A stretch of DNA of 64,000 nucleotides from JAHEJE01 sp965216335 (GTDB taxonomy: Bacteria > Pseudomonadota > Alphaproteobacteria > Rhizobiales > Aestuariivirgaceae): NCBI GenBank assembly GCA_965216335.1, contig OZ244154.1:1798001-1862000 (forward strand), written 5' to 3'. Position 1 is the stretch's first letter, and each line of letters begins with the position of its first letter. A program made the translations under genes and the position numbers. Below the pieces are notes generated by a model that saw nothing but the letters and a program-made list of their open reading frames with translations, was not told the DNA's origin and did no database searches. Positions 26,489-34,936 of the stretch are shown piece by piece.

Positions 26489-27028
26489 TTAGTCCTCGGC
26501 CTTTTCATGTACCATCGGGCCGCCCGACAGGATGCGGATGAAATAGACGACAAGCTGCAAGGCAAACAACACCAGCCCCAGCCAGACGGCACTAACCGGG
26601 ATCCACAACGGCACCTCGGCAACGCTTTCCGAAACGGCGCCCCTGTTCCAGTCGCGCAGCACGTTGCGCCCCACCCACCAGGCACAGAACACGGTGATGC
26701 CGAATGTCGATACGATGCAGAATAGCTCCATGATCCGCCGCAAACGCTGCCCGAGCCGACCAAGAACAATGTCGACGCGGATCAGGCTGCCGGTGTCGAG
26801 CGCATAGCCAAGCGACAGGAATGTCATGGCAGCAATGGCGTAGCCGACAAACTCATCCAGGACATAGGTCGAGGAATCGAAGAAGTGGCGCAGGGCGATT
26901 TCGTAGAGAATGTGGCCGAGAACGTAGAGTAGGATCAGCGCAGAAACGGCGCCTGCCGTGCGGTTTATCGCTGTGGCAATGCGATCAAGCACCAAACTGT
27001 TTCCCCACCCCTGCATGCCGGTTCGCAA
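26489..27028 (-). CDS. TRAP transporter small permease (DctQ)
   Basis: 179 aa with four transmembrane helices, the pattern of DctQ. ATG 27016 is an alternative start 12 bp in. It lies directly upstream of the large permease. A 218-bp gap with a strong hairpin separates it from the binding-protein gene. Confidence 0.88.
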   Translation of the reverse strand: MRTGMQGWGNSLVLDRIATAINRTAGAVSALILLYVLGHILYEIALRHFFDSSTYVLDEFVGYAIAAMTFLSLGYALDTGSLIRVDIVLGRLGQRLRRIMELFCIVSTFGITVFCAWWVGRNVLRDWNRGAVSESVAEVPLWIPVSAVWLGLVLFALQLVVYFIRILSGGPMVHEKAED

Positions 27029-27185
27029 GCCCGGCCACAGCCGGCCCTCTTGCCGGGACCGGATACGCCCACACCCGGCAAACCGGCCCGGAAGAGCGAA
27101 TCGTTCCGGTTATCGCTGATTCGGGCCTTTGCACTAAGCAGTTTCTTCCGCCGCACATTGCGCCGGGTGCAAAACACACAAGCAA

Positions 27186-27217
27186 AGAGGCACCGGCGCG
27201 CAGGCGCCGATGCCTCT
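27186..27217 (-). terminator. Hairpin after dctP, partial terminator or processing site
   Basis: A 13-of-14-bp stem (AGAGGCA..CGGCGC with one C-A mismatch, loop of four) lies 30 bp beyond the dctP stop, followed on the minus strand by a T-rich but broken run. Placed between the binding-protein gene and the permease genes, it would raise dctP mRNA over that of dctQM. Confidence 0.6.
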
Positions 27218-27246
27218 GCATCTTTAGCGGCTCAAGCTGTAAAGGC

Positions 27247-28233
27247 TCACTCGCCGTTGTACTTCTTGATGATGGCAGCACCCTTGTCCCCGGTCTTTTC
27301 CAGCCAGGATTCAAGCGCCTTCTTGCCAGCCTCGCGCAGGCCGCTCAGGAACTCCGGAGAAACATTGTCGACCACGGTCACCTTGTTCTCCTTCATCTCG
27401 GCGTAGTTCTGCGCCACGCGGTTCACCACGGCTTCCCACTGGCGTTCCTCGGTTTCCTTGGCCGCATCGAGCACCGCCTTCTGCAGGTCTTCCGGCAGGG
27501 CGTCGAACACACCCTTGTTGATGTGCACCATGTTCATCGGCATGGCATAGTTCACTTCGGTGAAGTGCGACAGATGCTCCCAGAACTTGCCGTTCGTGCC
27601 GCTCTCGGCTGAAGTCAGAACCCCGGAGATACCGCCGGTGCTGAGCTGTGGAACCACATCGGCCCAGGACAGCTGGATCGGTGCCGCGCCGGCTTCCTTC
27701 AGGGTCACCGTACCGTTGGCATCGTAGGTGCGGATCTTGAGCCCCTTCAGCGCATCAGCGCTGTCGAGCGGCTTCTTGGCCCAGAACCCGGACGGCGGCC
27801 AGGGCGATGCATAGAGCAGAATTTGCCCGTTTGCCGCAAACACCGCTTCGTACTCCGGTTTGGCGATCTCGTACAAACGCCGTGCCTCTTCCGCGTTCTG
27901 TGCCAGGAACGGCAGAGACGGCAGCAGAAACATCGGGTCGATACCGCCGAGAGGACCGACATAGGTGTCGGCAATCGGCAGTGCCCCGTCAGCTACGGCG
28001 TCAAGCTGGTCCTTCGACTTGAAGCCGATCGAGCCACCGAAATGATGGGTGATCTTGATCTTGCCGCCGGACTTCTCTTCCAATGTCTTGGAAAAAAACT
28101 TGTCTCCCTCGGCATGGATCGAAGTATCATTGTACTCGTTGGCCATGTTCCAGTTGATGGTGTCGGCGCGTGCCACGCCGGCAGCAAAAACAAGCGCAAC
28201 AAGGGCCAATACTACCTTGCTAATCCACTTCAT
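27247..28233 (-). CDS. TRAP transporter substrate-binding protein (DctP)
   Basis: 328 aa with a cleavable signal peptide (basic start, LALVALVFAAG core, ARA before the mature DTINW). The DctP domain is full length. The family's ligand-binding Arg falls in the LKIRTYDANG region, which usually salt-bridges a carboxylate ligand. The start at 28233 follows GGAGAG. It lies 188 bp downstream of the carrier-protein gene on the same strand, so co-expression with the Dlt-like operon is possible but not shown. Confidence 0.92.
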   Translation of the reverse strand: MKWISKVVLALVALVFAAGVARADTINWNMANEYNDTSIHAEGDKFFSKTLEEKSGGKIKITHHFGGSIGFKSKDQLDAVADGALPIADTYVGPLGGIDPMFLLPSLPFLAQNAEEARRLYEIAKPEYEAVFAANGQILLYASPWPPSGFWAKKPLDSADALKGLKIRTYDANGTVTLKEAGAAPIQLSWADVVPQLSTGGISGVLTSAESGTNGKFWEHLSHFTEVNYAMPMNMVHINKGVFDALPEDLQKAVLDAAKETEERQWEAVVNRVAQNYAEMKENKVTVVDNVSPEFLSGLREAGKKALESWLEKTGDKGAAIIKKYNGE

Positions 28234-28421
28234 TTGGCTCTCCTCGGTTTCCCCGCGAACGCATACATTTTTTTCATCGCCGCTTTTTTCTGCCATTCAA
28301 TTGAACAAATCGACTTGCGACTTGGTCGGCACTATATCGCAAATCCTCGCACCGGCTATCACCAAATCGTGGTAGTTCCCAGCCGCCGGAGTTTTGCGGA
28401 TATCCATACCAGGCATATCGT

Positions 28422-28649
28422 TTAGGCAGCGACCCCCTTCTGTTGCAACAGGCGCCGCATGTCACCAAGGTTCTGCAACCCGGTGATCTCCGGCATTGAA
28501 AACTGGACCTGATAGGCTGTTTCCACGGCCAGCATCAGATCGATGTGGCGGGCGCTATCCCAGTTCGGAGTGTTCTTCGCGTTCGACTCGTCACTCAGCA
28601 GGTCTTCACTGATCGACAAAACATTTGCGATGATGGTTTCCAGCTTCAT
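28422..28649 (-). CDS. Acyl carrier protein paired with the aa:CP ligase
   Basis: 75 aa, a full-size carrier protein. The phosphopantetheine serine is Ser32 in NWDSARHIDL, and the acidic helix II (HIDLMLAVETAYQVQF) is typical. It is not the fatty-acid AcpP, whose DSL site it lacks. GAGG lies 6 bp before the ATG. Sitting 49 bp after the ligase gene, it is the likely acceptor of the activated amino acid, equivalent to DltC. Confidence 0.88.
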   Translation of the reverse strand: MKLETIIANVLSISEDLLSDESNAKNTPNWDSARHIDLMLAVETAYQVQFSMPEITGLQNLGDMRRLLQQKGVAA

Positions 28650-28698
28650 TGAAATCCTCGTTTGTCAGGCGATTCTGCAGAATTATAGTCGATTCTTC

Positions 28699-29913
28699 TT
28701 AATTAAATATGTGCTCACGGACCGCCTTCGGCCAACGCGCCGGATCAAAGCCGTGCTGGGTGAAGGCCGCCAGAATCCAGCGTTCGATACCCAGGCCAAT
28801 GCACCCGGTATTGGCCGGTTGGCCGTCCGCTGCGGTCACGTCGAACTTCTCGCCGAAGAAGTTGCCGTGCAGGTTGACCGACCCGCAGGCCAGCAGTTTC
28901 TCGCTGCCGTCTTCCTTGAGCACCGGAATGAGAATCTCGTTCTTGACCTCCTGGGCCTGCTGGAAAAACTTCTTGGCCGCCGAAACCGTGGCGAAGAACG
29001 GATCCGTCGCCGTCTGCAGCTGCATGTCGAGATCGACGAACGCCGCCAGCTCGCCGACCAGCGGCAAAGCCTTCTTGCGGCAACCGGCCACAAAGTCCTC
29101 GGTACCGACAAACACGATCTCGCGAACGTTGAACTCATAAAGCCGGTCAAGTCCGGAGATGTTGCGCGACTCATAGCGAAACACCCGGCCGAGCCAGCTG
29201 ACAACGTGGCCTTCCTCGCCGATCGTCTTGCCTGTCAGCGTCGGATAAGCCGGAAAACAGGCGGCCGGATTCATGCACATGCCATCATGATGGACATGCT
29301 CTTGCGGCGGCATCAGCGCGCCTTCGGAGCACGAATTGGCGCGGCGGAATTCCTCGATGGCATCGAAGTCCTCAATCATGTTGCCGACGAACGTCACCGC
29401 GTTGGGGTGCGAGTCGAAATAACCGCATTTGTGCAGCGTTTCGGCATCGACGAAGGCCGGAAAATGCCCGTCCTTGGCATTGAAATGCTTCTCGTAGAGT
29501 TTGCCGGCCTTTTCGTTGATCAGTCGGGCGAGCTTGAGGACCGGGCCGTTGTAGGCAATCTGGCCTTTGCCGTAGTCGTGCACCCAGCCGCGTTTGACCA
29601 GTTCCTCGTTGACACCGCAAAAATAGGGACCGGTGTCCTTGCGCTTGTTTTCCAGAAACACCTTGATGTCGAACCCGGTCATCTGCTTCGCCATGACCTG
29701 CAGATAGCGCATGGCCTTGTCGATCACCTCTTCGGAATGGGCAGCGGACTTGATGTAGAGAACCGCACTCTTGCAGTCGTCGTTGACCTTGATCCGGTCC
29801 AGATTGGGCGACACGAACACCGATTCCTTTTCGATGTCGCTCGCGACTTCTGGATCGACCTGCTTGGGCAAGTCGACAACCGTTTCGATCATTCCTGTCA
29901 GCATCTGGTTCAT
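28699..29913 (-). CDS. Amino acid:[carrier protein] ligase, class II aaRS-like
   Basis: 404 aa. The catalytic core resembles the atypical, archaeal-type SerRS without a tRNA-binding arm. Motif 2 is FRYESRNISGLDRLYEF and motif 3 TGCIGLGIERW. Cys219 (NPAAC), Glu265 (NVREI) and Cys371 (TGCIG) have about the spacing of the zinc ligands of characterised enzymes from Bradyrhizobium, which load Gly or Ala onto a carrier protein. About 90 extra residues at the N-terminus (1-90) are longer than in those enzymes. The neighbouring carrier protein, MBOAT and SGNH genes suggest it replaces DltA. AGGAG precedes the ATG by 10 bp. Confidence 0.87.
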   Translation of the reverse strand: MNQMLTGMIETVVDLPKQVDPEVASDIEKESVFVSPNLDRIKVNDDCKSAVLYIKSAAHSEEVIDKAMRYLQVMAKQMTGFDIKVFLENKRKDTGPYFCGVNEELVKRGWVHDYGKGQIAYNGPVLKLARLINEKAGKLYEKHFNAKDGHFPAFVDAETLHKCGYFDSHPNAVTFVGNMIEDFDAIEEFRRANSCSEGALMPPQEHVHHDGMCMNPAACFPAYPTLTGKTIGEEGHVVSWLGRVFRYESRNISGLDRLYEFNVREIVFVGTEDFVAGCRKKALPLVGELAAFVDLDMQLQTATDPFFATVSAAKKFFQQAQEVKNEILIPVLKEDGSEKLLACGSVNLHGNFFGEKFDVTAADGQPANTGCIGLGIERWILAAFTQHGFDPARWPKAVREHIFN

Positions 29914-29943
29914 TCTTTTGACTCCTGTCGCCTCTGTCTCGTC

Positions 29944-31461
29944 TTAGAACTGGTAGTAAAGAAAACTGGTGTTGTTACCCAGGGTGGCAAAGCCAGCCAG
30001 CAGTACGGTCGCCGTAGCGCCGGCCCAGGCCGCATTCGGCACCCACCGCAGTGCGCCGCTCTTGGCCGTTTCCTGCGGTTCGGGATCGCAGCTAACCCAC
30101 TGGTTGCGCAGTATTTCCTGAGAATTCGGCATGTTCAGCACCAGGGTCCCCAAAGCGGCGATCAGAGCCGCGGGCCAGATCATGGCGTGGGTAAGTTGGC
30201 CGAAGCTTGCGGCCGCCCCGGTGAGCAGGTCCACACCCCACATTGCCGAAAGCATCACACCGGCCGTCTGCAGATCGGGGGCACGGAACACAACCAAACC
30301 CGTGACGACGACACTCATCGTTGCCAGCCAGCCGGCATGCCGGCCGAGATCGGGCAGCTTGAATTCCCGCCAGGCGTGATTGATGGCAAGCGCCACGCCG
30401 TGGATCAGGCCGTACACCACAAAGGTCCAGCCTGCGCCATGCCAGATGCCGGCAATCACGAAGGTATAGGTGATCGGCATTGCCGAGGCGAGCATGAAGC
30501 GCTGGCTGCGGCTCATGCCGGCCTGCGCGGCGCGCCGGGTCATCTTCATCGCCAGCGGCGTGTACACATAGGTGGTGAAGAAGCGCGTCATTGTCATGTG
30601 CCAGCGGCGCCAGAAATCGGAGATGCTGGTTGCCTTGAACGGCGAATTGAAGTTGAGCGGCAGCTTGATGCCGAAGATCAGGCCAAGGCCGACGGCCATG
30701 TCGGAATAGCCCGAGAAGTCGAAGTAGAGCTGCAGCGAATAGCTCAATGAACCGATCCAGGCGTTCACCGCATCGATGGCCGCACCGGCGGCAACTCCGT
30801 CAAAGGCGGTGTCGGCGTAGGGTGCAATCGTGTCTGCCAGCACGACCTTCTTGAACAGGCCGATGCTGAAGATGGTCAGGCCGGCCGAAAGCGCAGCTGT
30901 CGAAAAGGCCGAGCCGGACTTTTTCTCCATCTGCTCGAACATCTCGCGCTGCAAAACCAGCGGTCCGGCGGTAACGCACGGAAAGAAGGCGGCAAACAGC
31001 GCATAGCGTCCCAGCCCGACTTTCTTGACCTGGCCGTTGAACGCCTCGATCAGGAAGCCGATCTGAATGAAGGTAAAGAACGACACACCGACCGGCAGGA
31101 TGATCTGCAGGTGCGAATAGCCGGTGCCGGCAACCGAATTGGCGATGTCGATCAGGAAGTTGGTGTACTTGAAGTACCCGAGAGCGAACAGGTTGGCTGC
31201 GACCGCGCTTGCGGTAATCAGGCCGGCGGTCCGCCGGTTTTCCTGCACCTGGATGATCGCCATGCCGGCGACGTAGTTGAGAACCACCGAGCCTGCCAGA
31301 ATGACTGCCAGGGTGACGCTGAACTGGGCATAGAACACCAGCGAGGCAGCCGCCAGATATGGAAACACGCCGCGCCAGCCCATGAAGTGATGCACCAGCA
31401 GAAAGCCGAAGTAGCAGGCCGGCAGGAAGATCAGCAAAAACTGGAATGAATTGAACACCAT
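29944..31461 (-). CDS. MBOAT-family O-acyltransferase (DltB/AlgI-like)
   Basis: 505 aa, about eleven transmembrane helices. The family's catalytic His is His341 in AGIWHGAGWT; SDFWRRWHMTMTRFF with His288 and PLNFNSPFKATSI are typical of AlgI/DltB. Members pass acyl or D-alanyl groups across or at the membrane to a polymer. Here the donor is probably the aminoacylated carrier protein encoded two genes on. It starts 13 bp after the SGNH-like gene and ends 30 bp before the ligase, so it is in one operon. Confidence 0.93.
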   Translation of the reverse strand: MVFNSFQFLLIFLPACYFGFLLVHHFMGWRGVFPYLAAASLVFYAQFSVTLAVILAGSVVLNYVAGMAIIQVQENRRTAGLITASAVAANLFALGYFKYTNFLIDIANSVAGTGYSHLQIILPVGVSFFTFIQIGFLIEAFNGQVKKVGLGRYALFAAFFPCVTAGPLVLQREMFEQMEKKSGSAFSTAALSAGLTIFSIGLFKKVVLADTIAPYADTAFDGVAAGAAIDAVNAWIGSLSYSLQLYFDFSGYSDMAVGLGLIFGIKLPLNFNSPFKATSISDFWRRWHMTMTRFFTTYVYTPLAMKMTRRAAQAGMSRSQRFMLASAMPITYTFVIAGIWHGAGWTFVVYGLIHGVALAINHAWREFKLPDLGRHAGWLATMSVVVTGLVVFRAPDLQTAGVMLSAMWGVDLLTGAAASFGQLTHAMIWPAALIAALGTLVLNMPNSQEILRNQWVSCDPEPQETAKSGALRWVPNAAWAGATATVLLAGFATLGNNTSFLYYQF

Positions 31462-31474
31462 CGTCTTGTCCCCG

Positions 31475-32713
31475 TCAGCCTTGATCGTTGCGCACTGGTG
31501 GCAGGTTTTTCATGAACTGCCGGGCGATGTTGGCAAGGCATTCGGGCCGCGAATGCTCTGCATCGATGTACATTTCCTTGGTGCAGCCCACCTTGTAGGG
31601 GTTGAAGCCGCCAACGATCTTCAGGCCGTACTTGTCGGCGAGATCCTGCGCGATCTTTTCAATGCGCTTGAGACCCTCGGCATAGGGCGAACCCTGCACT
31701 GCATCCCAGTAGATCGGATTGAACGGCGGGTGGGCGAGTTGTACATCGACCCCTTCCTTGACCAGGAACGCGATCAGCGTGTCGACTGACTTCAGCCCGA
31801 ACGGGTCCACCATGGGCGGATTGTTGCGCTTGTGCGCAGCGAACTCCAATGCCTCACGCCGCGCACGCTCCTGGGTGAAGGCTTCATTGTGGAGATACGA
31901 CCATTGGATCGATCCATCGGGACGCAAGGTATCCAGCGTCGGGTGTTCCATGAGTGTGGACGCCTGAGGCTTGGTGCCCGCCTGCAGGTAGCGTTCGACG
32001 TTGGCTTGCAGCAGCGGCAATGACAGTTTCTGGCGCAGCTGCGGCGTAATGCCCGAAGCGTAAGCCAAGTGCGAAGCAAGCCCCAGGCGGGCCGCCATGT
32101 AGCGATAGTCGGCAAGCGTGGGCACCCACAGGAAATCGGTACGGTCATCGACCGGCGTAAACTGGTTGTCCCGGATGGTGATGACCATACGGTCAGGCAG
32201 CTTGTTGTAGCGCGCGAACACGCCGGCAACCGCCAGAATGTCCTCATAGTAGTCGCGATGGACATGGGCGTTGTAGAATTTTACCGGGCCGCCGATGTCG
32301 CTGTGGCCTTCCTGCCAGTGGCTTGCCCCCATCACCGCAACGCGCGGGCGATGATCGAGATTGCGGATATGCTCGTGGCGCAGCCGCCGGGTCTCGATGT
32401 TGAGGTCATACGTGAGATAGCTGCGGCCGTCGGCCAGGATCTTTGCCACCTTGTCGATCTGCTTTTCGTCATGAAGCAGAGGTGCAAGAAAGGAATTCGC
32501 TGAATTGATTGCAGTGAGCCCGATAATGAACACTGCCGCCAGCATCAGCACATAGTGAGTGCTGAACTTTATCGCACCCTGCAGCTCGCCTTCATTGTCC
32601 TCAAGCACATCATGGCGCTCACGATCCGTCTTGCGGCGTCCGGCCTGGACCCGCTCCAGAATTCGCCGCGTTGTAATTCGGCGTTCTTCTTCTATTTCGA
32701 CCGAAACTCCCAT
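31475..32713 (-). CDS. Membrane-anchored SGNH-like protein (DltD/AlgX-like)
   Basis: 412 aa. A cytoplasmic charged N-terminus of about 50 residues precedes one transmembrane helix (about 52-70) and a periplasmic domain. Ser131 in VMGASHW stands where SGNH enzymes have their nucleophile, and YIDAEH near the C-terminus (Asp384, His387) gives the D-x-x-H pair. Overall similarity to DltD is low, so the call rests on fold motifs plus context with MBOAT. It is the first gene of the operon. A TATAGA-like -10 lies 36 bp upstream in an AT-rich gap. Confidence 0.65.
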   Translation of the reverse strand: MGVSVEIEEERRITTRRILERVQAGRRKTDRERHDVLEDNEGELQGAIKFSTHYVLMLAAVFIIGLTAINSANSFLAPLLHDEKQIDKVAKILADGRSYLTYDLNIETRRLRHEHIRNLDHRPRVAVMGASHWQEGHSDIGGPVKFYNAHVHRDYYEDILAVAGVFARYNKLPDRMVITIRDNQFTPVDDRTDFLWVPTLADYRYMAARLGLASHLAYASGITPQLRQKLSLPLLQANVERYLQAGTKPQASTLMEHPTLDTLRPDGSIQWSYLHNEAFTQERARREALEFAAHKRNNPPMVDPFGLKSVDTLIAFLVKEGVDVQLAHPPFNPIYWDAVQGSPYAEGLKRIEKIAQDLADKYGLKIVGGFNPYKVGCTKEMYIDAEHSRPECLANIARQFMKNLPPVRNDQG

Positions 32714-32929
32714 CGCCTGTCGCCTCTAATCCCTTGTTTTTCCGGACTATCTATAGCGGAATTGTCTTTATTTGCAGTAAAGATCAACCCAGAGACTCTC
32801 GAGATAACTCAATAAATTCAATGCGTTATGCAGGCAGAACGGGATATCGAGAAGTTGTTTCAATCTTGGTGTAAAGAGGCTGAAGACAAACGCAAAAGTT
32901 GAGCGCTATCAGTAACGAACCGTTAACCT

Positions 32930-34456
32930 TCAGCTCGCCAGCCCCAAGCTGGAAGGCGGTTCATTGCTGCCCGCACCATCGTTTCCGATACAACGGTCCG
33001 GCGGCAGGGTGATCCGTACAGTCGTGCCTTCGCCGAGCGCCGAATCGATCTTGACGCTGCCATCATGAAGCTGGACCAGCGTTTGCACGATAGACAGCCC
33101 CAGACCTGTTCCCTCGTACTGCCGGTCGAGCGAGTCATGCAGTTGGTTGAACGGGATAAAGGCATCGGCAACGCGTTCGGGGTCCATGCCGATGCCTTCG
33201 TCGCGAACGCTCACCGACACGCTGCCGTCCTCATCAACTCTCATCGATACGTCGACCTTGCCGCCATCGTTCGAGAATCGTACGGCATTGGACAGCAGGT
33301 TGATCAGGATCCGTCTCAGCGACATTTCATCGCCACGGATGCCGCCCAATCGTTCGTCTATATGCAGAGCCAGTTCGATACCGCGTTCTTCAGCCTGGGT
33401 TTGAACCTGGCGTATGGCAAACTTGGCGATCAGGTCGACATCATAAAGGCTGTCCTCATCCAAAGTGTGCTGTCCCGACTCCAGCTTCGTGTAGTCGAGC
33501 ACGGCATTGATGAGATCCAGCAGATGTTTGCCGCTGTCGTTGATCTGGGTGGCGCACTCCGCGACATCGATCGATGCCCGTTGATTGACGATCAGATCCG
33601 AAAAGCCGATGATCCCGTTGAGTGGTGTGCGCAACTCGTGGCTGACATTGGCCAGAAACGAGGATTTTGCGCGGCTTGCCATTTCGGCTTCGGTCTTGGC
33701 GCGCAGCATGTTCTTCTGCAGGGATTTCTGCGCCGAAATGTCAAGAATGGATATCACGGAACCGCCATATGGGGTCCTGTTGCGCCGCACTTCGTAAACG
33801 CAGTTGCCTTCGATTTCCACCTCGATGCCGCGGGAGCTCGCATCGATCGTATCCAGCAACTCGCGCCTGCCGTCATCATCCATCGGCACAGCGCCGCAGG
33901 ACCGATACGCACTGACGATCCGCGGCATCAGATCATCGAACAGTTTGTTGCTGGCAACAATGTTTCCACTGGCATCAAGCGCCGCGATGCCCGCACCGGA
34001 GTTTTCCAGCGTCGTCTCCAACAGGCTGGTTTGTTCCGACAGCGCGTCCATCGCCCTGGCATTCGCCATGGCATACCGGAACGAGCGCTCGAGCATCGAC
34101 GCCGAAAGCGCTGACTTTTCCATGAAGTCCGCAGCACCGGCCTCCGTCGCCGCGACATCTATGTCGTGGTGTCCGACGCCCGTCAGCAGAATGATCGGGC
34201 ACCTTATGCCCCGTGCCTTTGCGGTTTCTACGAACTCCAGGCCATTGCGGGCGCCGATGCGATAGTCGACCAAACAGATGTCGACCTTGCCCTGCGCAAG
34301 ATACGACAAGCCGAGATCATAGCCTTCGATCCAGGTCAGATTGACCTCGTAATCGGTGATCTCGGCCAGCACTTCGTTGGCGATCAGATAATCGTCCTCG
34401 TCGTCCTCGACGAGCAGCACGTGCAACGTTTGCTGTTTTTTGGTCGGCCCGATCAT
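32930..34456 (-). CDS. REC-PAS-histidine kinase
   Basis: 508 aa. The N-terminal receiver domain (LVEDDEDDYL, acceptor Asp in CLVDYRIG) is followed by a PAS domain (about 135-235) and a HisKA/HATPase core (NVSHELRTPLNGIIGF; NLLSNAVRFS; DEGIGM; GTGLGLSIV). It has no membrane segment, so it is cytosolic. It starts 2 bp after the response-regulator gene, forming a three-gene signalling unit with the kinase at 34937. Confidence 0.92.
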   Translation of the reverse strand: MIGPTKKQQTLHVLLVEDDEDDYLIANEVLAEITDYEVNLTWIEGYDLGLSYLAQGKVDICLVDYRIGARNGLEFVETAKARGIRCPIILLTGVGHHDIDVAATEAGAADFMEKSALSASMLERSFRYAMANARAMDALSEQTSLLETTLENSGAGIAALDASGNIVASNKLFDDLMPRIVSAYRSCGAVPMDDDGRRELLDTIDASSRGIEVEIEGNCVYEVRRNRTPYGGSVISILDISAQKSLQKNMLRAKTEAEMASRAKSSFLANVSHELRTPLNGIIGFSDLIVNQRASIDVAECATQINDSGKHLLDLINAVLDYTKLESGQHTLDEDSLYDVDLIAKFAIRQVQTQAEERGIELALHIDERLGGIRGDEMSLRRILINLLSNAVRFSNDGGKVDVSMRVDEDGSVSVSVRDEGIGMDPERVADAFIPFNQLHDSLDRQYEGTGLGLSIVQTLVQLHDGSVKIDSALGEGTTVRITLPPDRCIGNDGAGSNEPPSSLGLAS

Positions 34457-34458
34457 TG

Positions 34459-34923
34459 CTAGTGACTACCCGTGCACTCCGGCGGAAGAGCCACAATCTC
34501 GATCCAGTAGTGTCCAATGGTCTTCACCACTTCCACCAGGCCTTCGAACGTTACCGGCTTGGAGATGAAAGAACTCACCCCGAGACCGTACGTCTTCAGA
34601 ATGTCCTCCTCCGCCTTCGAGGTCGTCAGAACAACCACCGGGATCCGGCACAGATGTTCGTCCTTCTTGATTTCCGCGAGCGCCGCGCGGCCGTCCATTT
34701 TCGGCATGTTGAGATCCAGCAGAATGACGCCCGGGTAGAGCTCGCTCTTGAGATGCTCATACTTGCCGGTACGCCTGAGATAGGACATCAGCTCCTCGCC
34801 ATCCTCAACGAAGTGCAAGGGATTCTGCAGCCGGCTTTCCTCGAAAGCGTCTTCGATCAGCATCCGGTCGTCAGCATCATCATCAGCGATCAGAATGGTT
34901 ATTGGTGAACCGTTGCGTTGCAT
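34459..34923 (-). CDS. Single-domain response regulator (Rcp1-like)
   Basis: 154 aa, receiver domain only: acidic pair in IADDDADD, phospho-acceptor Asp in VILLDLNMPKMDG, Thr in LTTSKAEED and Lys in ISKPVTFEG. The extended loop before beta-5 and the overall type match Rcp1-like regulators that serve phytochrome-type kinases. It lies between two kinases in one operon and may shuttle phosphate between them. Confidence 0.92.
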   Translation of the reverse strand: MQRNGSPITILIADDDADDRMLIEDAFEESRLQNPLHFVEDGEELMSYLRRTGKYEHLKSELYPGVILLDLNMPKMDGRAALAEIKKDEHLCRIPVVVLTTSKAEEDILKTYGLGVSSFISKPVTFEGLVEVVKTIGHYWIEIVALPPECTGSH

Positions 34924-34936
34924 GGATTTTTTCCCC

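Noticed and set aside
28543..30750. 735-aa plus-strand ORF opposite the ligase and MBOAT genes
   Set aside because: It is a shadow of the minus-strand genes, which carry clear family motifs; the plus-strand translation has none.
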